Positions 36,479-48,440 of a stretch of DNA of 64,000 nt are shown piece by piece. The translations under genes were made by a program, and so were the position numbers. The stretch is from Phalacrocorax aristotelis (taxonomy: Eukaryota > Chordata > Aves > Suliformes > Phalacrocoracidae), in assembly GCF_949628215.1 (NCBI RefSeq), contig NC_134279.1:84625517-84689516 (forward strand). Reading direction: 5' to 3'. Under the pieces are notes generated by a model that did no database searches, had not been told where the DNA came from, and saw nothing but the letters and a program-made list of their open reading frames with translations. How positions within the stretch are numbered: position 1 is the first letter of the stretch; every line of letters begins with the position of its first letter.

Positions 36479-36819
36479 GTGTTGCCTTGGCCTCTCAACA
36501 GCCGTGGCACAACCTACAGCGATGCTGCCTCTCCAGGCCCCCGCAGGCCCCGCTTTCTTGTCCAGCCAGGCGGGAAAGCGTGGTTGTTGCAGAAACAGCT
36601 ACGCCCTGCGACTCCTCCTCAGGTTGTTGGCTCGGCCCCAACAGCGTACAGGCTGCTGAGGTCACCGCCTCCGCGCGGGACGCAGGCGGCCCGGAGAGCT
36701 TTACCCCGCGCCATTTCCGTCCCCTGTGGGCAGCAGCGGAGCTGCCGCCGCTTCAGGCGGCCGCTTTCTCGAGGGCGAGGAGCTGGGACAACAACGGGCC
36801 GCTGCAGACTCTGGTCAGG
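36479..36819 (+). other. exon-like cassette, 341 bp
   Basis: Bounded by acceptor CACTGTTTCAG and donor CAGG|GTAAGA on the + strand, 270 bp after the previous donor. Two of three frames are open throughout (one contains VTASARDAGGPESFTPRHF), which is common in GC-rich DNA, and neither resembles a known protein. It could be exon 2 of a transcript starting near 36 kb. Confidence 0.4.
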
Positions 36820-36879
36820 GTAAGAGGCTGTTCCCTGGGGAGCCGGCGCAGGGGGAGCGGAGGTACGCACGGGCACTTG

Positions 36880-39800
36880 TCGGTGCCCCTGACCAGTAAA
36901 GGGAAGGTTAAATTGTTAGAGTGCAAATAAATACATTTTATTTAGGGAGGAGTCGTGACTAAATTTAATCGCACCTATTACTGAACAAACCAGGCAGTCA
37001 TTATTCCTAATCTGTAATTAAAAAAAAATAAAGGCAGTCCTTTTTTATGCCATAAATAGAGTTGCGAGTCATTAATAGCTCAATCTAAATACAGCTGTTA
37101 CTAAATCAACTGCAGGCATTAACGACTCCTGATCAGAAACAAAATAAGGAAATTTTAGAATCTAGAATGAAAATTGACCCGGAAAGCTAAATTGGGAGCG
37201 GGTAATACTGAAATTGTAACAGGGCTGTTAGAAAGTTCAGAGGCAGCGACAGCTCCTGCTTCCAACCCAAGCAGTAAACGAAGCTTTAGATTCTTAAATG
37301 AAGAGAAATAATGGTGAGCTGTTAAGCAGTGGCTGGGTTCAAGCGTAGGCATTAAGAAAATTTGCAGGTGCGGGTGATTCCTGACCAGAACTAACAATTC
37401 CAGAAGATTTAGATTTAAAATTACAAAGCTAATGGAGTGCCACAACCGCCCGGATGTAACTGCAGCCGCTTTGGGGGAATGCCCCCCCAACCACCGCTAT
37501 TAATTACTGCCAAGGAGAGCGAAAGTGAAAGTAGAAGCAGTGCAGGTGAAATGGGAGCAGTACGCTTTTCCTAAGTCATCTCTTCGTGTCAGGAGAGGAA
37601 AGAAAATGGAAAGAAGATGTTTGCAGGGGGTCTGTGCTGGGTTACTTGCGCATCTCTTCCATGCATCACTGAGGAGACATTTAGCTCGTGTTGGGCGCTC
37701 GCAGGTGGAGACAGGGCGAGCTGGAGGCAGGATCGGTGCTGGCACTGATAAAGGGATGGGCAACGAGCTGAGAGAAGAGGGGGCAAGGGCTGAAAAAGGG
37801 TCACCAGTTCTGCAGGGAAGGCAGCGGGATGTGACTTGGCAACCGCTCTGAGGAGTGCAGGGTCATTCGCTGCGATGAAGTCCGGGTCTGTGGCTGGCCC
37901 GGAGAGGCAGCAGAAATCCCAAACCCTTTGCAGGGGTACCGGCCAGATTAGGGCAACACCTGAACAGTAAAACCATTTAGGGGAAGCAGAGCTGGGCTGC
38001 ACCGCGTGGCCAACCTCCCTCTTCTCCGTGAGTCCCAAAGGGGCAGGTCTAAGAATGTGCTGAGAATTCATCCCTTGCGCTAAAAATGAGACATAAGTAG
38101 CACCCACCCGTGAATTTTATTTTCTCTCTCGCTCTGCGGCTCCTGCCTGCTTGTCTCTCCTCAGCGCTCACCTGCACCCGTGCTCGGATGGGGCAGCTGA
38201 GGGAAGGTGCTGCCATCTCCCCAGCCCCGGCGGACCGCCCCTCAGCTGTGTCCTCTGTCAGGGAGCGTCGTCATCTCTCCTGCCTCCCAGAGCGTGTCCT
38301 GTAGTGGCAGACGCGCGGGCTTTTCCCTGCACGCGCATACGGGAAGGGAAGCACAGTGAGAGCTGGGCTTGTCAAAGAGTAACGGGGGTGGTGGGAAGCG
38401 TAGCTAGAACCGGAGAGCTACAGCGCAAAAGCAAAGCGGACGGGACACAAAAGTAAAATGGTGCACAGGAATGCTGAGGCGAGAACTCCCGCAGCACACA
38501 GGAAATCAGTGTCAGAATCTATTTTCTTCTGACTGCCAAATTAAAAATAATGGCACGCTTTGCAACGCTAAGCTCGCTCTAATCGTCTGACCTGTTTATT
38601 TACAACCCCCCACCGCCCCCAGCACACCGTTCAGCCTCCTCAGCCTGAAATGCCTTGTTTTCCTTCTTTTTTTTTTTTTTTTTTATGACAGGGCAACTTC
38701 TGTTCCCGAGGTGGTGCCTACGGTACAGCTATCTCTTCGAAGGCAGTTTGGTTTAGGTCAGAGAATGTTTAGCCTGGACTGAATCAGCCTCTGTTTCTGT
38801 TTCTGGAAATCATCGGTCCTGTGCATAAAGCCCGGAAAAAAGGAAATATGAACCAAAGGACGTGGGGCCTGCAGGGGTAGGAAAATATTTGAGAAGAGGT
38901 TCAGTGGGGAAATGATTGTTTGTCTGTGGGGCGTCCAGGCAAGCAACCCAGCTGCTAGAAAGCGGCGCTGTCCCCAGGATGGCCTTGGCGGTCCCGTGGG
39001 AGTCGGGGGAACAAGGACAAGGCAGGGTGAAGCATCTGACCTGCCGTGTGGAACGTGATTGTACAAAGCACGTGTGATGCACTGCAAGTTCATTTGTTTA
39101 AACTGTGAGTTAAAGAAGGTGTGCAGTTGCTTTGTAAACAGCCGACGCTCTAAAGCTACACCCATCTAATTGCTAGCTGTATTAAATCTATTGTATTGCT
39201 GTTTCTGCATTAAAAAAAGAACAACCCAACACACCTATGTAAGGACTTCTAAGTACAATGGAAAACCACTGTTTAACGCGTGGCATGTGTGGGTTGTTTT
39301 TTTGGGGTGGGGTGTATGAAAAAACCTGCGAGAGACACACACACATACGCACATGTAATGTTTAGCGCTCACCTAAACCCAAAAAAGAAAATCCACTCTT
39401 TATTTTGCAGCATTAGCATTAGCTTCCAGCGCACAGCCTGAGCGCGCACCTCTGCTCTCACCATCTGCTCCCTCTTCAACCGTGTGTGGCTGTCATCATC
39501 AGCTTGCACAGGCTTTCCTCGTGCAAGTTTCCGCGACAGCTTACGAGAAGGCAGGGAAACAAACCCAGCAAGACGTGTAGTGCCTTCCTCTATGGGCTCC
39601 ATCCAGCCTTTTTTAAAATGAGCAGAAAAAAAATCTGCTGCTGCCTTTACCCTGACTGACTCTTACAGAGAGCATCTGACTTGACCCGCAGCAAAGCGAT
39701 GCCCCAGGCAGCAGCACGTATTGGTGCGGACCGCGGTTTCACCCACCTGTTTTACTGCGCCGGTCCTTTCCCACGGCCGATGCCGCAGACGTGGCGCAGC

Positions 39801-41450
39801 CCACCCCCACACCTCTTTACGAGGGTTCCCTGGGCTCTGCAAGTCGCCTGCTGGACGTGTTGCTGATTCAGGCACGGGCAAAGTCAGCTTCTTCGCTGGC
39901 CTCGGGCCAGGGCAGCCCCGTACTTGAGGGAAACTGAGAATATCTCCAGCGAGATCTCACCGGGAGGCTGGGACCTCATCAGCAGGGGAGAAGGCCAAGC
40001 GACTGACACTGAAAGGGAGCTCTTTGCTAGGCTGTAGATCGTAAATTTAAAAAAGAAAACAAACCTGCCTTTTTAAAAATGCCCCCTTTTGAGTCTGCCA
40101 CGTTTGATACAGATTTTTAAAATTGCAGGGTATATCTCCTACAAGCCTCATGCAAAGGGAAGTGAGTACCTCTGGCTCTCAGGACAAGGGGGTCCCTCAG
40201 GAGCCCAGGCGCTCACGCCAGCCGGCATCTGGCATAGCACAGGGCAGGAGCTTTGGCAGTAGTACGTGAGCTGAGAATGAGAGTCCGGCAGCACTGCATG
40301 CTTCTCCTGTGAGCCGCCGAGGCTCGCGCGCTGTACCTTCCACAAATAAAAGGCCAGAAGAGTCAGCATTTCTGCTAGTTCCAGCCTCATCCGTACCCTC
40401 GTCGGTGTAACTGTAAGCAAGCGTCCCGTAGCGACTGGGAGCGTGGCAGCTGGGCTTCCTGCGCTGTCTTAGGTTGTTCCCTTGGAGAGACCCTTCTCCA
40501 AGCCCCGGGGTGGGTGGGCTGCGGTGCCATTCAACGCTGAATAGGCACGAAGGCCTGTAAACAAAATGTATTTATATTGCACCCTTACCCGGCAGCCAAC
40601 CGCCACTTTATTTACGTATTCTGCACCTCCTGCCGACGCTTTTAAACTTAGCCGATATTGCCGCAGTTTTCACTGACGGGGCAGGGGACTGCCACGCTGC
40701 AGGGGGAGTGTCTGGGTGTCTCCCACGGACACAGACGTCCTCAGCTGGGTAGGGACAGGGTGAGAGCTGGAACAACTCTGCTGACATGTAAGGGCCGTCC
40801 CAGGGCAAGGCTCCTCGGTCTGGGGGCTGAAAGGCGAGCCGCGCTGGGTGGTTGGTGTGGGAGTTGTGGAGCAAGTAGGGGAAAAAAAAACCAACAAGAA
40901 AAAACCATCCAAATGTTTCACAGCAGGTAGAAAGCTTGGCAGAAAGCAAACTGAATGCTGTAAAGACAAAAGCCGAAAGCCGGCTATGGACTGTACGAAA
41001 AGAGTCAGTGCCACGGAAAGAGGTTATTTCTTCAACTGACCATAGGAGGCTTTTTGTGAGAAAACACACCTCTTCTTTCTGCTACAGCGCGGTACCACAG
41101 CAGTAACGGGCCAGAGCGTGCGAGCGCCTTTGGCAGTATCCGTAACAGCCGGGGCACGGCCGAACGGCCAGCCCACCTTCCACACAAGGAAAACACCATT
41201 TCTCTGGAACGCCGCGCAGACCCAGGACGGGTAAGGCGGAGGCCGAGCCCAGGCGCCCCCATTGCCAAGGACCACCTTGGCCTTGCAGCGTCTCACGCTT
41301 CGAGGTGTTCTGCTGGCCGTGGCTAAGCTCAGGCCCTCTGCTCGTGGCTGCCCCCGGTCCCCCGGCGCCGGTCGGGCCCCAGCCCCCAGCACGGTGCGGC
41401 GCAGGGCAGTGACCCAGCAGGGCGGCCCCACGGGCCCCAGCCCCCCCCCC
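36880..41450. other. noncoding stretch, mixed composition
   Basis: Composition drops to moderate GC between two CpG-rich zones. An 18-T run lies at 38667-38684 and a short CA repeat near 39.34 kb. Frames of up to 170 codons resemble nothing known and lack paired splice sites. Probably intron of a + strand transcript. Confidence 0.4.
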
Positions 41451-42120
41451 CCGCCGTGCCTGCGGCCAGGGCCCCGCGGCCGCCGGCCCCTTCCTCCTCT
41501 GCCCGCTCCCGGCGCGGACGGCTCGGGATGTGTCACGAGGGGCAGCCCCGTTCAGCCGCTCTCGGAGGGCGCGCGGCTCTGCCCGGCCGTGACCGGGGCC
41601 CGCAGGGGTTTCTCGCTCGCTCGCTCGCCCCGAAAGGAGCTGGCCCCGAGCCGGCGCGCCCCCCCCGCCCGGCCCACGGCGCCCTCGCGTGCTGAGCGCG
41701 GCCCGGCCAGCAGGGGGCGCTGGCGCTCAACGGCTGGGCGCGGGGGCGGTCCGGCGCGGGGGCGGGGCCGGTGGGGGCCGGTCCTTCCGGCCGCCCTCTA
41801 AGGGCCGCCCCGCGGGGCTCCGGCTTCCGGTGGCGCAGCGCGGCGGAGCGGAGGTGGGAGCGGTGCGTGGGGCGGCTGCGCCGCGAGGTGTCTCTTTGCG
41901 GTGCCGGGGCCCCTCTGCGGCCCGGCGTGGGAAGCCCGTGGCCGGCGGAGACTGCTCGGAGCTGGGCGGGGAGCGCCGCGGCAGTCCGACCGCAGGCAGC
42001 CATCCCCTGCGGTGGCCGCCAGCTCCTCAGGACTCCTGGAGGCCTGGCAGCGCCCGACCCTCGCCTGCGGCAGCCGCCTGGGAGAGCAGCGCGGCCGTGG
42101 CCAGGGGCCGGAGAGCGCTG
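41450..42120 (+). promoter_or_regulatory. CpG-island promoter and candidate first exon
   Basis: Extremely CpG-rich and TATA-less, with ETS-type CTTCCGG elements near 41.79 and 41.82 kb, GC boxes (GGGGGCGGGGCC) near 41.76 kb, and the strong donor GCTG|GTGAGTGAG at the right end. Transcription probably starts around 41.8-41.9 kb on the + strand. Open frames on both strands follow from composition. Confidence 0.6.
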
Positions 42121-42140
42121 GTGAGTGAGTTCGGGCAGCG

Positions 42141-42471
42141 GTGGAGGCTCCGTGCGGGCCCGGGCCCGGGCCGGGGTGGTGGGGGGGGCTCCGTGCGGGC
42201 CCGGGCCCGACCCCGGGGTGGTGGGGGGGGCTCCGTGCGGGCCCGGGCCCGACCCCGGGGTGGTGGGGGGGGCTCCGTGCGGGCCCGGGCCCGACCCCGG
42301 GGTGGTGGGGGGGGCTCCGTGCGGGCCCGGGCCCGACCCCGGGGCGGTGGGGGGGGCTCCGTGCGGGCCCGGGCCCGACCCCGGGGCGGTGGGGGGGGCT
42401 CCGTGCGGGCCCGGGCCCGACCCCGGGGCGGGGGGGGTGGTGGTGGGGGGCTCCGTGCCGGGCCCGGGCCC
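42141..42471 (+). repeat. 42-bp G-rich minisatellite at start of intron
   Basis: Eight units beginning CTCCGTGCGGGCCCGGGCCC and ending GGTGGTGGGGGGGG. Units start at 42148, 42189, 42231, 42273, 42315, 42357, 42399 and 42451, so spacing is 41-42 bp except the last (52). The middle units are almost identical, which suggests recent or ongoing homogenisation. It begins about 20 bp after a splice donor, with the G-run on the presumed nontemplate strand. Because 42 is a multiple of three, long repetitive frames open on both strands. Confidence 0.95.
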
Positions 42472-42479
42472 CGCAGAGA

Positions 42480-43320
42480 AGCCCTGGTCGGGCATCGTTC
42501 GCTTTTGCACAATGTAGGGCTTTCCCCGTCTATTTTCTGTGTACTGTGTTTTGGGCCACCTGAAACCCTTTGGCCGGGTAGGTTTGGTGCGGGGAGATGG
42601 CAGGTCTGGAGCCTGAAAGATCTCCGGTGGGGGGCGGGGGAGGTATTTTTGCCTTAAAACTCTGAGCCCACCTCGTGTGTCATGTCGTGTTATCACGTCG
42701 TGAGTCTGGTGACTGTGGCAAATGGCTCAGTTGGGCGTTTTCTGATAAATAACTTCTGAACGTGTGCGTGTGTAGGCACGGGGAGATTTGTGCAGGGTGA
42801 CAGAGCCCCTTATGCTTCTGTGCTAATGTCTACCTGTTCTAGACCTCCAGTGTTGGAAAGCCTTTGTTTAGTGCCTAGTTGTGCCTGCATAACAAATGTT
42901 TTAGCTGCTGATGTGTTATACCTCTGCTGTGAACTTTTTCCTGGGTGGCTTGATTGTTTCTGGTTGTCCGTGTAAATCTAGGCAGATATTTTCTGCCCGG
43001 TGGTGAAGCCTATCGCTTTGGATAACAAAGGGCAGGAGAGCAATAAAGAAAAAGGTGATTCGTCTGCTGCAGCTCCTTGGAAACGATTCGTTCCTTATTT
43101 TCTGCCGTTGGGGAGGTGTTGTGCTTTCCAGATAATGCAGCCTCTCCTGTGCCTGTCCACGCCGTGCATTTTTGTCCTGCCCTTGCTTGAAAAGGCTCTC
43201 CTTGCCTTCTTCCTCTCTGCTGCAGTTGGCTTAATCTCTCGCTGCTGCTGCTGGAAGAGGGATAAAGGGAGTGTTGTCGATCGGGTTGTTAAAAGCTTTT
43301 TCGCGGGCTGTAACGCGCAG
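42480..43320 (+). other. presumed intron, no recognised exon
   Basis: Moderate-GC DNA between two CpG-rich zones. Frames here have no splice support or known similarity. Confidence 0.4.
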
Positions 43321-44330
43321 GAAGGGGTGGGGGAGGGGGGAGGATCAGGCTGCGGGGAAAATGGGAAACCAACATCACCTTTCCCTCCTACGGCGCAGCC
43401 CGGCTGCACGGCTCCCCGGGGATGCCCCTGCCCGCGGGTGTACCGTGTGTGCGCCCCCCGCGTGGGGCGGGGGACGACGACACCCCCCCACACAGTCGGC
43501 GGCACTGGGGCAACCCCTGCCCCAGGGCTCCGCGCTCGTACCCGGCTCTCCCCGCTCCGGCACGGCACGCGGCTGGACGCACCGAGGAGACCCCGGGGCG
43601 GCTTCTCGTGGCTGGGCGAGAACAGGGCCTGGCCCCGAGCAGCAGAGCGGGCACCGCCGGTAGCTCGGAGGAGCGGGGCCGGCTCGGCTCGAGGCGTCAG
43701 AGCGAAAAGGGACGGGAACCGTCCCGGAGCGTCCGGGGGGGGGGGGGGTGGGGGGGCGGCGGATGGTCCGGTGGCCGGGTTCGGCTCCGTGCCGGGCCGT
43801 GGGGCAGCCGGAGCCGCGCCGGGGGGCAGGTGAGGAGCCGCGTGGCCGGGCACGCTGTGGGTCGGTGGGTTTCGGCTGTGGGGTCTCCCGGTCCGCGGAG
43901 TCCCCGGGGGGGGGGTTGCGGGCAGCAGTGGCCCCGGGCCGAGCGCTATCGTGGGTCGGTGGTTGGGTTTTGGGGCCGAGCCCGTGCCCGGCCGTGGGGA
44001 AGTAGGGGCAGCCCCACCCGGCTCTCGGCTGCTCCTCGTTGGGGTCGGGCGGCGGCGGCGACCCCGGCGGGGGCTCCTGTGGTGCCGGGCGGGTCCCCCC
44101 TTGCCCGCGAGGCAGGCAAGGACCCTGGCTGCTGCCGCCGCGGTTTGCTGGAGGCGGGCCGGGCCCGGCCCCCTGTGGGGTTGGGGTGCGGGCCCGGCGC
44201 TGCCGGGGAAACGCGGCCTGTGAGAGCAGGAAGAAAGCGCTGCCGGGCCGGCGCTGGGCTGCCCCGCCGGGGTGCGGGGCCGGGCCCGCGCAGTTCAGTT
44301 CCCAAGGCCTCCCCGACAGTGCCCGCGTGG
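43321..44330 (+). promoter_or_regulatory. CpG island with splice donor and long G-run
   Basis: High CpG over 1 kb, TATA-less, with a 14-G run, one T and 7 more G at 43735-43756, followed 70 bp later by the donor GGGGCAG|GTGAGG after 43829. Likely an alternative first exon or promoter on the + strand. Homology with the 41.8-kb island was not evident. Confidence 0.45.
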
Positions 44331-46139
44331 GCCGTGGGGGTGCAGGGCTGTGGGGTGGCTGCGCTCTCCGCGGCCCTGAGCGTTGCCCGTGGGGACTGCG
44401 GAGGGGGCCGGGACGCAGCCAGGCTCAGCTGGTTTGGTCCCTGAACGGGGAGAGCACAGCTCTTCTGTTCCTGGGCCTTGAGAGCAGGCTCCTGTGGCTG
44501 ACGCCGGGGCCCTGAAACAGATCGAGTCGTGCGTTTTGAGGGCCTGAGCGAGGGGACTAAGTGGTGTGGTTTTGGGCTGAGGAGCAGAGTTCAAGTGCTG
44601 CGCTTTTGGGATTTGAGAACAGGCTCAGCAGCTGGGCTTTTTGGCTCAGAACCGGTCCCAAAGTGAGCTGGTTTGGGGGCCAAAAGCAGAAGCCGGTTTG
44701 GCTGCTTGTGCAGGCTGGGGGGTTGGGGTGGGGTGGGGGCATTGGGGGCTGCAGGGGAAAGCAGGGGTTGGGCAGGGTACGAGGACCCTCCCCGGAGGTG
44801 GGGGTCCGGTCACATTGGACCCCGAAGTTCGGGAGGCCAGCATGCACCAGAGCGAACTCGCCACCTGAGGCGGGTCTCTGGAGGAAGGGTGCTTTTTGGA
44901 TCCAGCGCAGCGCACCCTCTTTGGGTCCAGCTCTTCTTTCTGTGCTGCTTAGGATAGTTATTAACCAATTAATTAATCATACAAACTAAGTCACAACAGC
45001 TCTATCGGCTCCATCGTGGTTCGGAGCTCTGAATCAGTTTCATTTGGTGTCTAACACGTTTTTTCCCCAAGGAGAGGCTAAGTTTCAAAGTTAATTAGTT
45101 CTCACAAGTGTGTGTCAGTCGATAAAATTGAGTTATGATTATTAAAACCACAAAGGTGACATGAGTCTCACAGATCTGGTCTATTTCTGAAAATGTATTC
45201 ATCCCATGCAAATGTCTTCGGGATACAGATCATCTGCACTTCATGCTCTGACAAGACAAGATGCTGAGACAGGGATGAGCTCCAAAAGGACTGCTGAAAA
45301 GAAAAAAAAAAAACGCACTCCACGAAGTCATGGGTTTTTTTTGTTTGCATTTGGCGGGGCGGGGTGGCTTTAACAAAAGAGTGCAGTGTTGGCTGGCAGC
45401 AGCCTGCAGAGCATTTTTGCTGCCTGATCTCTCCTTTTCTTCTCTTCCACTCCTCTTTCAGGGCTGTAATTGTCATTTGGATAGTTTTAGAAGAGCAGTT
45501 AAGTTCCTCGCCTGTGTCAATGTGCTGGTAATACCAGGAAGGTGAATGCTTGAACCGGTCGGGCGGGTGGGAATAACTTGGCTGCAGGTAGAATTTCTGA
45601 GGGAAGACCAGCAAAACCAGGAAGCAAATAGCAAGTTCCCAGAAAATGTGCGGGTGTCAAACACATAAAAGTTTCATTGCCGAATGTTTTTGGGAATATG
45701 TTCCCAATGGCTATTTTTAGTAAACATAAATTTTCAGGAGATTCAGGGTTGTGTGTGGCAAAACATGTCCCTCTGTTTTTGTGTCCTGCCGCACAAACGG
45801 CCGGCGGCAGGGCTCTTGTTCCCCGCTCTCGATATTGCCACAGCAGGGCTGCGATATTTCGACCTAAGTGGGGATGGGTTTAGGAATGGAAGGAGAGAGG
45901 ATGCCTGTGTTCTGTAAGGGCTATGAATGCTGACCCTTTGTCTCTGTCTGCCGCTTTTCCTGTGCAGGTGATGAAGCTGTTTTACTTTTCTCTGTTGTTC
46001 CTGGTCTAAATAGCTGCGAAGCTGTCGCCGCTGTGGGTGTGCAATTTGTGTTGCTGTGTTTCTGTGGAGTTCTAGCTACGGCTCGCTTCTAGTGTGGCCA
46101 AGCGTCAAGGTAGGGCTTTCAGTTTAAAGCTTCAGAAGC
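44331..46139. other. presumed intron with weak exon-like sites
   Basis: GC falls after 44.9 kb. Acceptor-like sites CCTCTTTCAG near 45.46 kb and TTTTCCTGTGCAG near 45.97 kb face the + strand, but no matching donors of good quality were found. No repeat family or known protein seen. Confidence 0.35.
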
Positions 46140-47560
46140 GCTGCGCGCCGAGATGGGTGTAGGTGAAACTGCTGTTGCGCCTGCAGCTGTGCTCGCAGGG
46201 ATGCTGGGTGGCTCTGCATCAAACCGGCGAGGTGCGCGTGGACCTCCGTCGGGCTGCGCCCTGGGTGCGCGAGCGTGCGGTGTTTTTGCTGTTCCGGCTT
46301 GTATGTGCGAGGGCTTAACGTTTGATTTAATGCATTTCCTTTAACAGCAGGCTGTAGTTGGGCTCTAGACGGTATTCCTACGTGGGCACAAGAGCTGTGG
46401 AATGGTTAAGCTGTTGCTGTGCCTCCAGGTGATTTGTCAGTAACACTGTTTTTCCAGGTGCAGATGGATGAGTCGTGCAGGGCAACGGAGGAGAGCCCAG
46501 GGTAGCGCTGTAAGAAGGTGAGTCTGTGTAGTACTGGAGGGAAGATGTGACTGATGGCTATAGGGCTCCATTATGGGTTTTACTCTTTTTTTTTTGTGAT
46601 CCGAGGGCGCTAAGCGATGAGCCGAGCGTGATCTGGGCCCTGGAGGTGAGTCAGGCAAGGTGACCGGTGCTTGGTGGGCTGGAGTAGGTGTTCTTTTTCA
46701 GGTTATTCAGGGTTTTTTCTCCTTCTCTTCACTTTCCCATCCCAATTTGGGGCCGATTCCCTCAAACGGGGACTTCCCCCTGTGGGGCTGCTTATGCAGC
46801 CTGGGAGCTGCTGCCTGGGCACAAAAATACCTCAAACCCCCGACTCTGGGTCTGCAATGGGGGGTGAAAAAACAGAAAGAATTCTGGTGGAAAGAAAACA
46901 ACTTGGGGCTTCTGGGAAAGCCAACTCCAGCTGGATTTGTGCAGCTGGAAAGGGAAAAAAAGGGTGGTGGTGGGGAAGGAACAACCACCTAAAAGCACCC
47001 ACCAACCATTCTCATGCACAAAACCGAAAGTGAAAATGACCATTTTTTGTAGGGTAAAAGCACAAAAAGTCCCCACAGAACTCAGTAGTTTGGAAAAGCA
47101 ACCCCAATTATTACATTATGTAAAGAAGGCGGGGAAAAAAAGAAAACCAAAACAAAACCCTATCACAACCCTGATGCCACGTGCCTACAAGCAGTTCCTG
47201 GGGCTTATTCTGCGGGGGTGGGGAACCCAACCTTGTTCCCCAGGTTTGCTGTGCTGCTTCTCCTCCCTCGGGCATGGGGGGGGGCAGTGGCATGGACAGT
47301 AGCAAGCACCAGATTTTTTTAAGCAGTTGAGAGGAAAGGACAAATGCTCGAGACGCTTTGCTGTTTGGTGCAGAGGCAATGAACGGTGCTGCTGGGGCTG
47401 CGAGGGGGAAAGGTGCAGAGGAATAGAAGCTCTGTGGATGCAGCCAAGTTATGGTTTCTGGATGGTATTAATCGAGAAGAGTAATTCAGATAATGCCGCT
47501 GCCCAGCAACCAGAATTGGGTACTGAGCCCAGGAGCCGCGCACGCACGGTGGCATCCCTG
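46140..47560 (+). repeat. duplication copy C, internally deleted
   Basis: Three pieces align in order with copy A: 46.14-46.58 kb with the exon module, 46.72-47.13 kb with element E, and 47.16-47.56 kb with 33.70-34.06 kb. The DNA between them in copy A (about 3.7 kb and 0.6 kb) is absent. Divergence from A and B is clearly higher than between A and B, so this is an older copy. Its first piece is closest to the 58.1-kb module. Confidence 0.75.
46458..46517 (+). other. exon core of module family, copy C
   Basis: Sixty bases between acceptor TTTTTCCAG and donor AAG|GTGAGT, containing the family core GATGAGTCGTGCAGGGCAAC. One frame is stopped by TAG near the end; another is open and Arg-rich. 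Best kept as a possible noncoding exon. Confidence 0.4.
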
Positions 47561-47584
47561 TGATCCACATTGCTCTCTCCGCAG

Positions 47585-47648
47585 GTAACAGCCCTGCGAT
47601 GCTGCAGTGCCTGCGAGGTGATGCCGCCGTGCTCGTTGCTGCTTCCTG
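47585..47648 (+). other. exon-like cassette, 64 bp
   Basis: Acceptor CTCTCTCCGCAG and donor CCTG|GTAAGG on the + strand enclose 64 bp with an open frame containing VTALRCCSACEVMPPCSLLL. No similarity recognised. Splice scores look good by eye. Confidence 0.35.
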
Positions 47649-47879
47649 GTAAGGAAAGGCCTCCTCCGCTCCTGCTGCAGCGTGGTGGTGTGTCGGACAC
47701 GATTCCCTGTGTCGGGTGAGGCCTAGGGCTGCCGGCGAGGTGAGCGAGCCCCTTTGGTGGGTGCAGGGGTGCCTCCTTGTGTGCCTGTACTACTGGGGCT
47801 GGTGGGATGGGAAGCTTCAAACGACCCGCCGAGGCAGGCTTCTGGTATGCTAAAGGCGAGTGGGTGAGGGCAGCCCCAG

Positions 47880-48440
47880 GAGTTACCCGGGAGCTGATAG
47901 AAGGGAAGAGGGAAAGGAGGAGGAGGATGATGACCCCTTCCCCCTACCCAGGGCGCAGAAGGTGGCCGACTCCCCAGCTCACCAGAGCTCCCCCTCAGCC
48001 TCCCCTGGCCCCCCTTGCCCCGTGCGCCTGCCCCCAGCTCTGGCACGAGCGAGCTAGGCTAAGTGTCTAGGAAGCCTCATCTCGTAAGAGCTGTAAGACA
48101 CCCATGTATTCTCTTTAGGTGGAGGACGACCTAGAGTCTGGAGCTGCAGAAGAGGCAGGGAGGAGAGAAGGGGAAAGAAGCATCCGAACGGCTAAATTGT
48201 GCCAGCAGCGCTGAGAGCGAGAGTCGCGGTGAGTCCTGGGCCACTGGGGCCCCGTTGCCTCTCTTGTGCATCCTGGGCCCTCCCTGTCTCTCCCCTGGCC
48301 CCCTCTCTTTCCTTACCTGCTGCAAAATATTTTTTTTTGCGCCCCCCCGCACCTTCTTTCTCCATCTCACTCTGAGTGGCTCCCTGCCTCCCGGTCTTTT
48401 CAGTCCTCCCTCTCTCTGTCCTGTAGCCTGTGGCTACTTT
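47880..48440 (+). repeat. P-Q duplication, copy 1
   Basis: Piece P ('gggagctgatagaagggaag' to 'cccccagctctggcac') and piece Q ('gagcgagctaggct' to the pyrimidine array) match 52.44-52.61 kb and 53.20-53.62 kb. In copy 1 they are contiguous; in copy 2 about 590 bp with a different exon lies between them. Confidence 0.85.
48119..48228 (+). other. 110-bp exon-like cassette, copy 1
   Basis: Acceptor TATTCTCTTTAG, purine-rich core (GAAGAGGCAGGGAGGAGAG, enhancer-like for splicing) and donor GCG|GTGAGTCC. The second copy at 53.27 kb keeps the same length and both splice sites. All frames contain stops (VEDDLESGAAEEAGRREGER, then a stop at CGC-TGA), so it is probably noncoding or an untranslated exon. 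Confidence 0.5.

Noticed and set aside
42141-42471. Avian 41-42 bp microchromosome satellite (CNM/PO41 type)
   Set aside because: Those satellites carry alternating A and T clusters; this unit is almost pure G/C and has only eight copies beside a CpG-island exon.
41533-42696. 387-codon minus-strand ORF rich in Pro, Gly and Ala
   Set aside because: Driven by very high GC and by a 42-bp repeat, which keeps the frame in every register. It crosses a + strand splice donor and has no recognisable domain.
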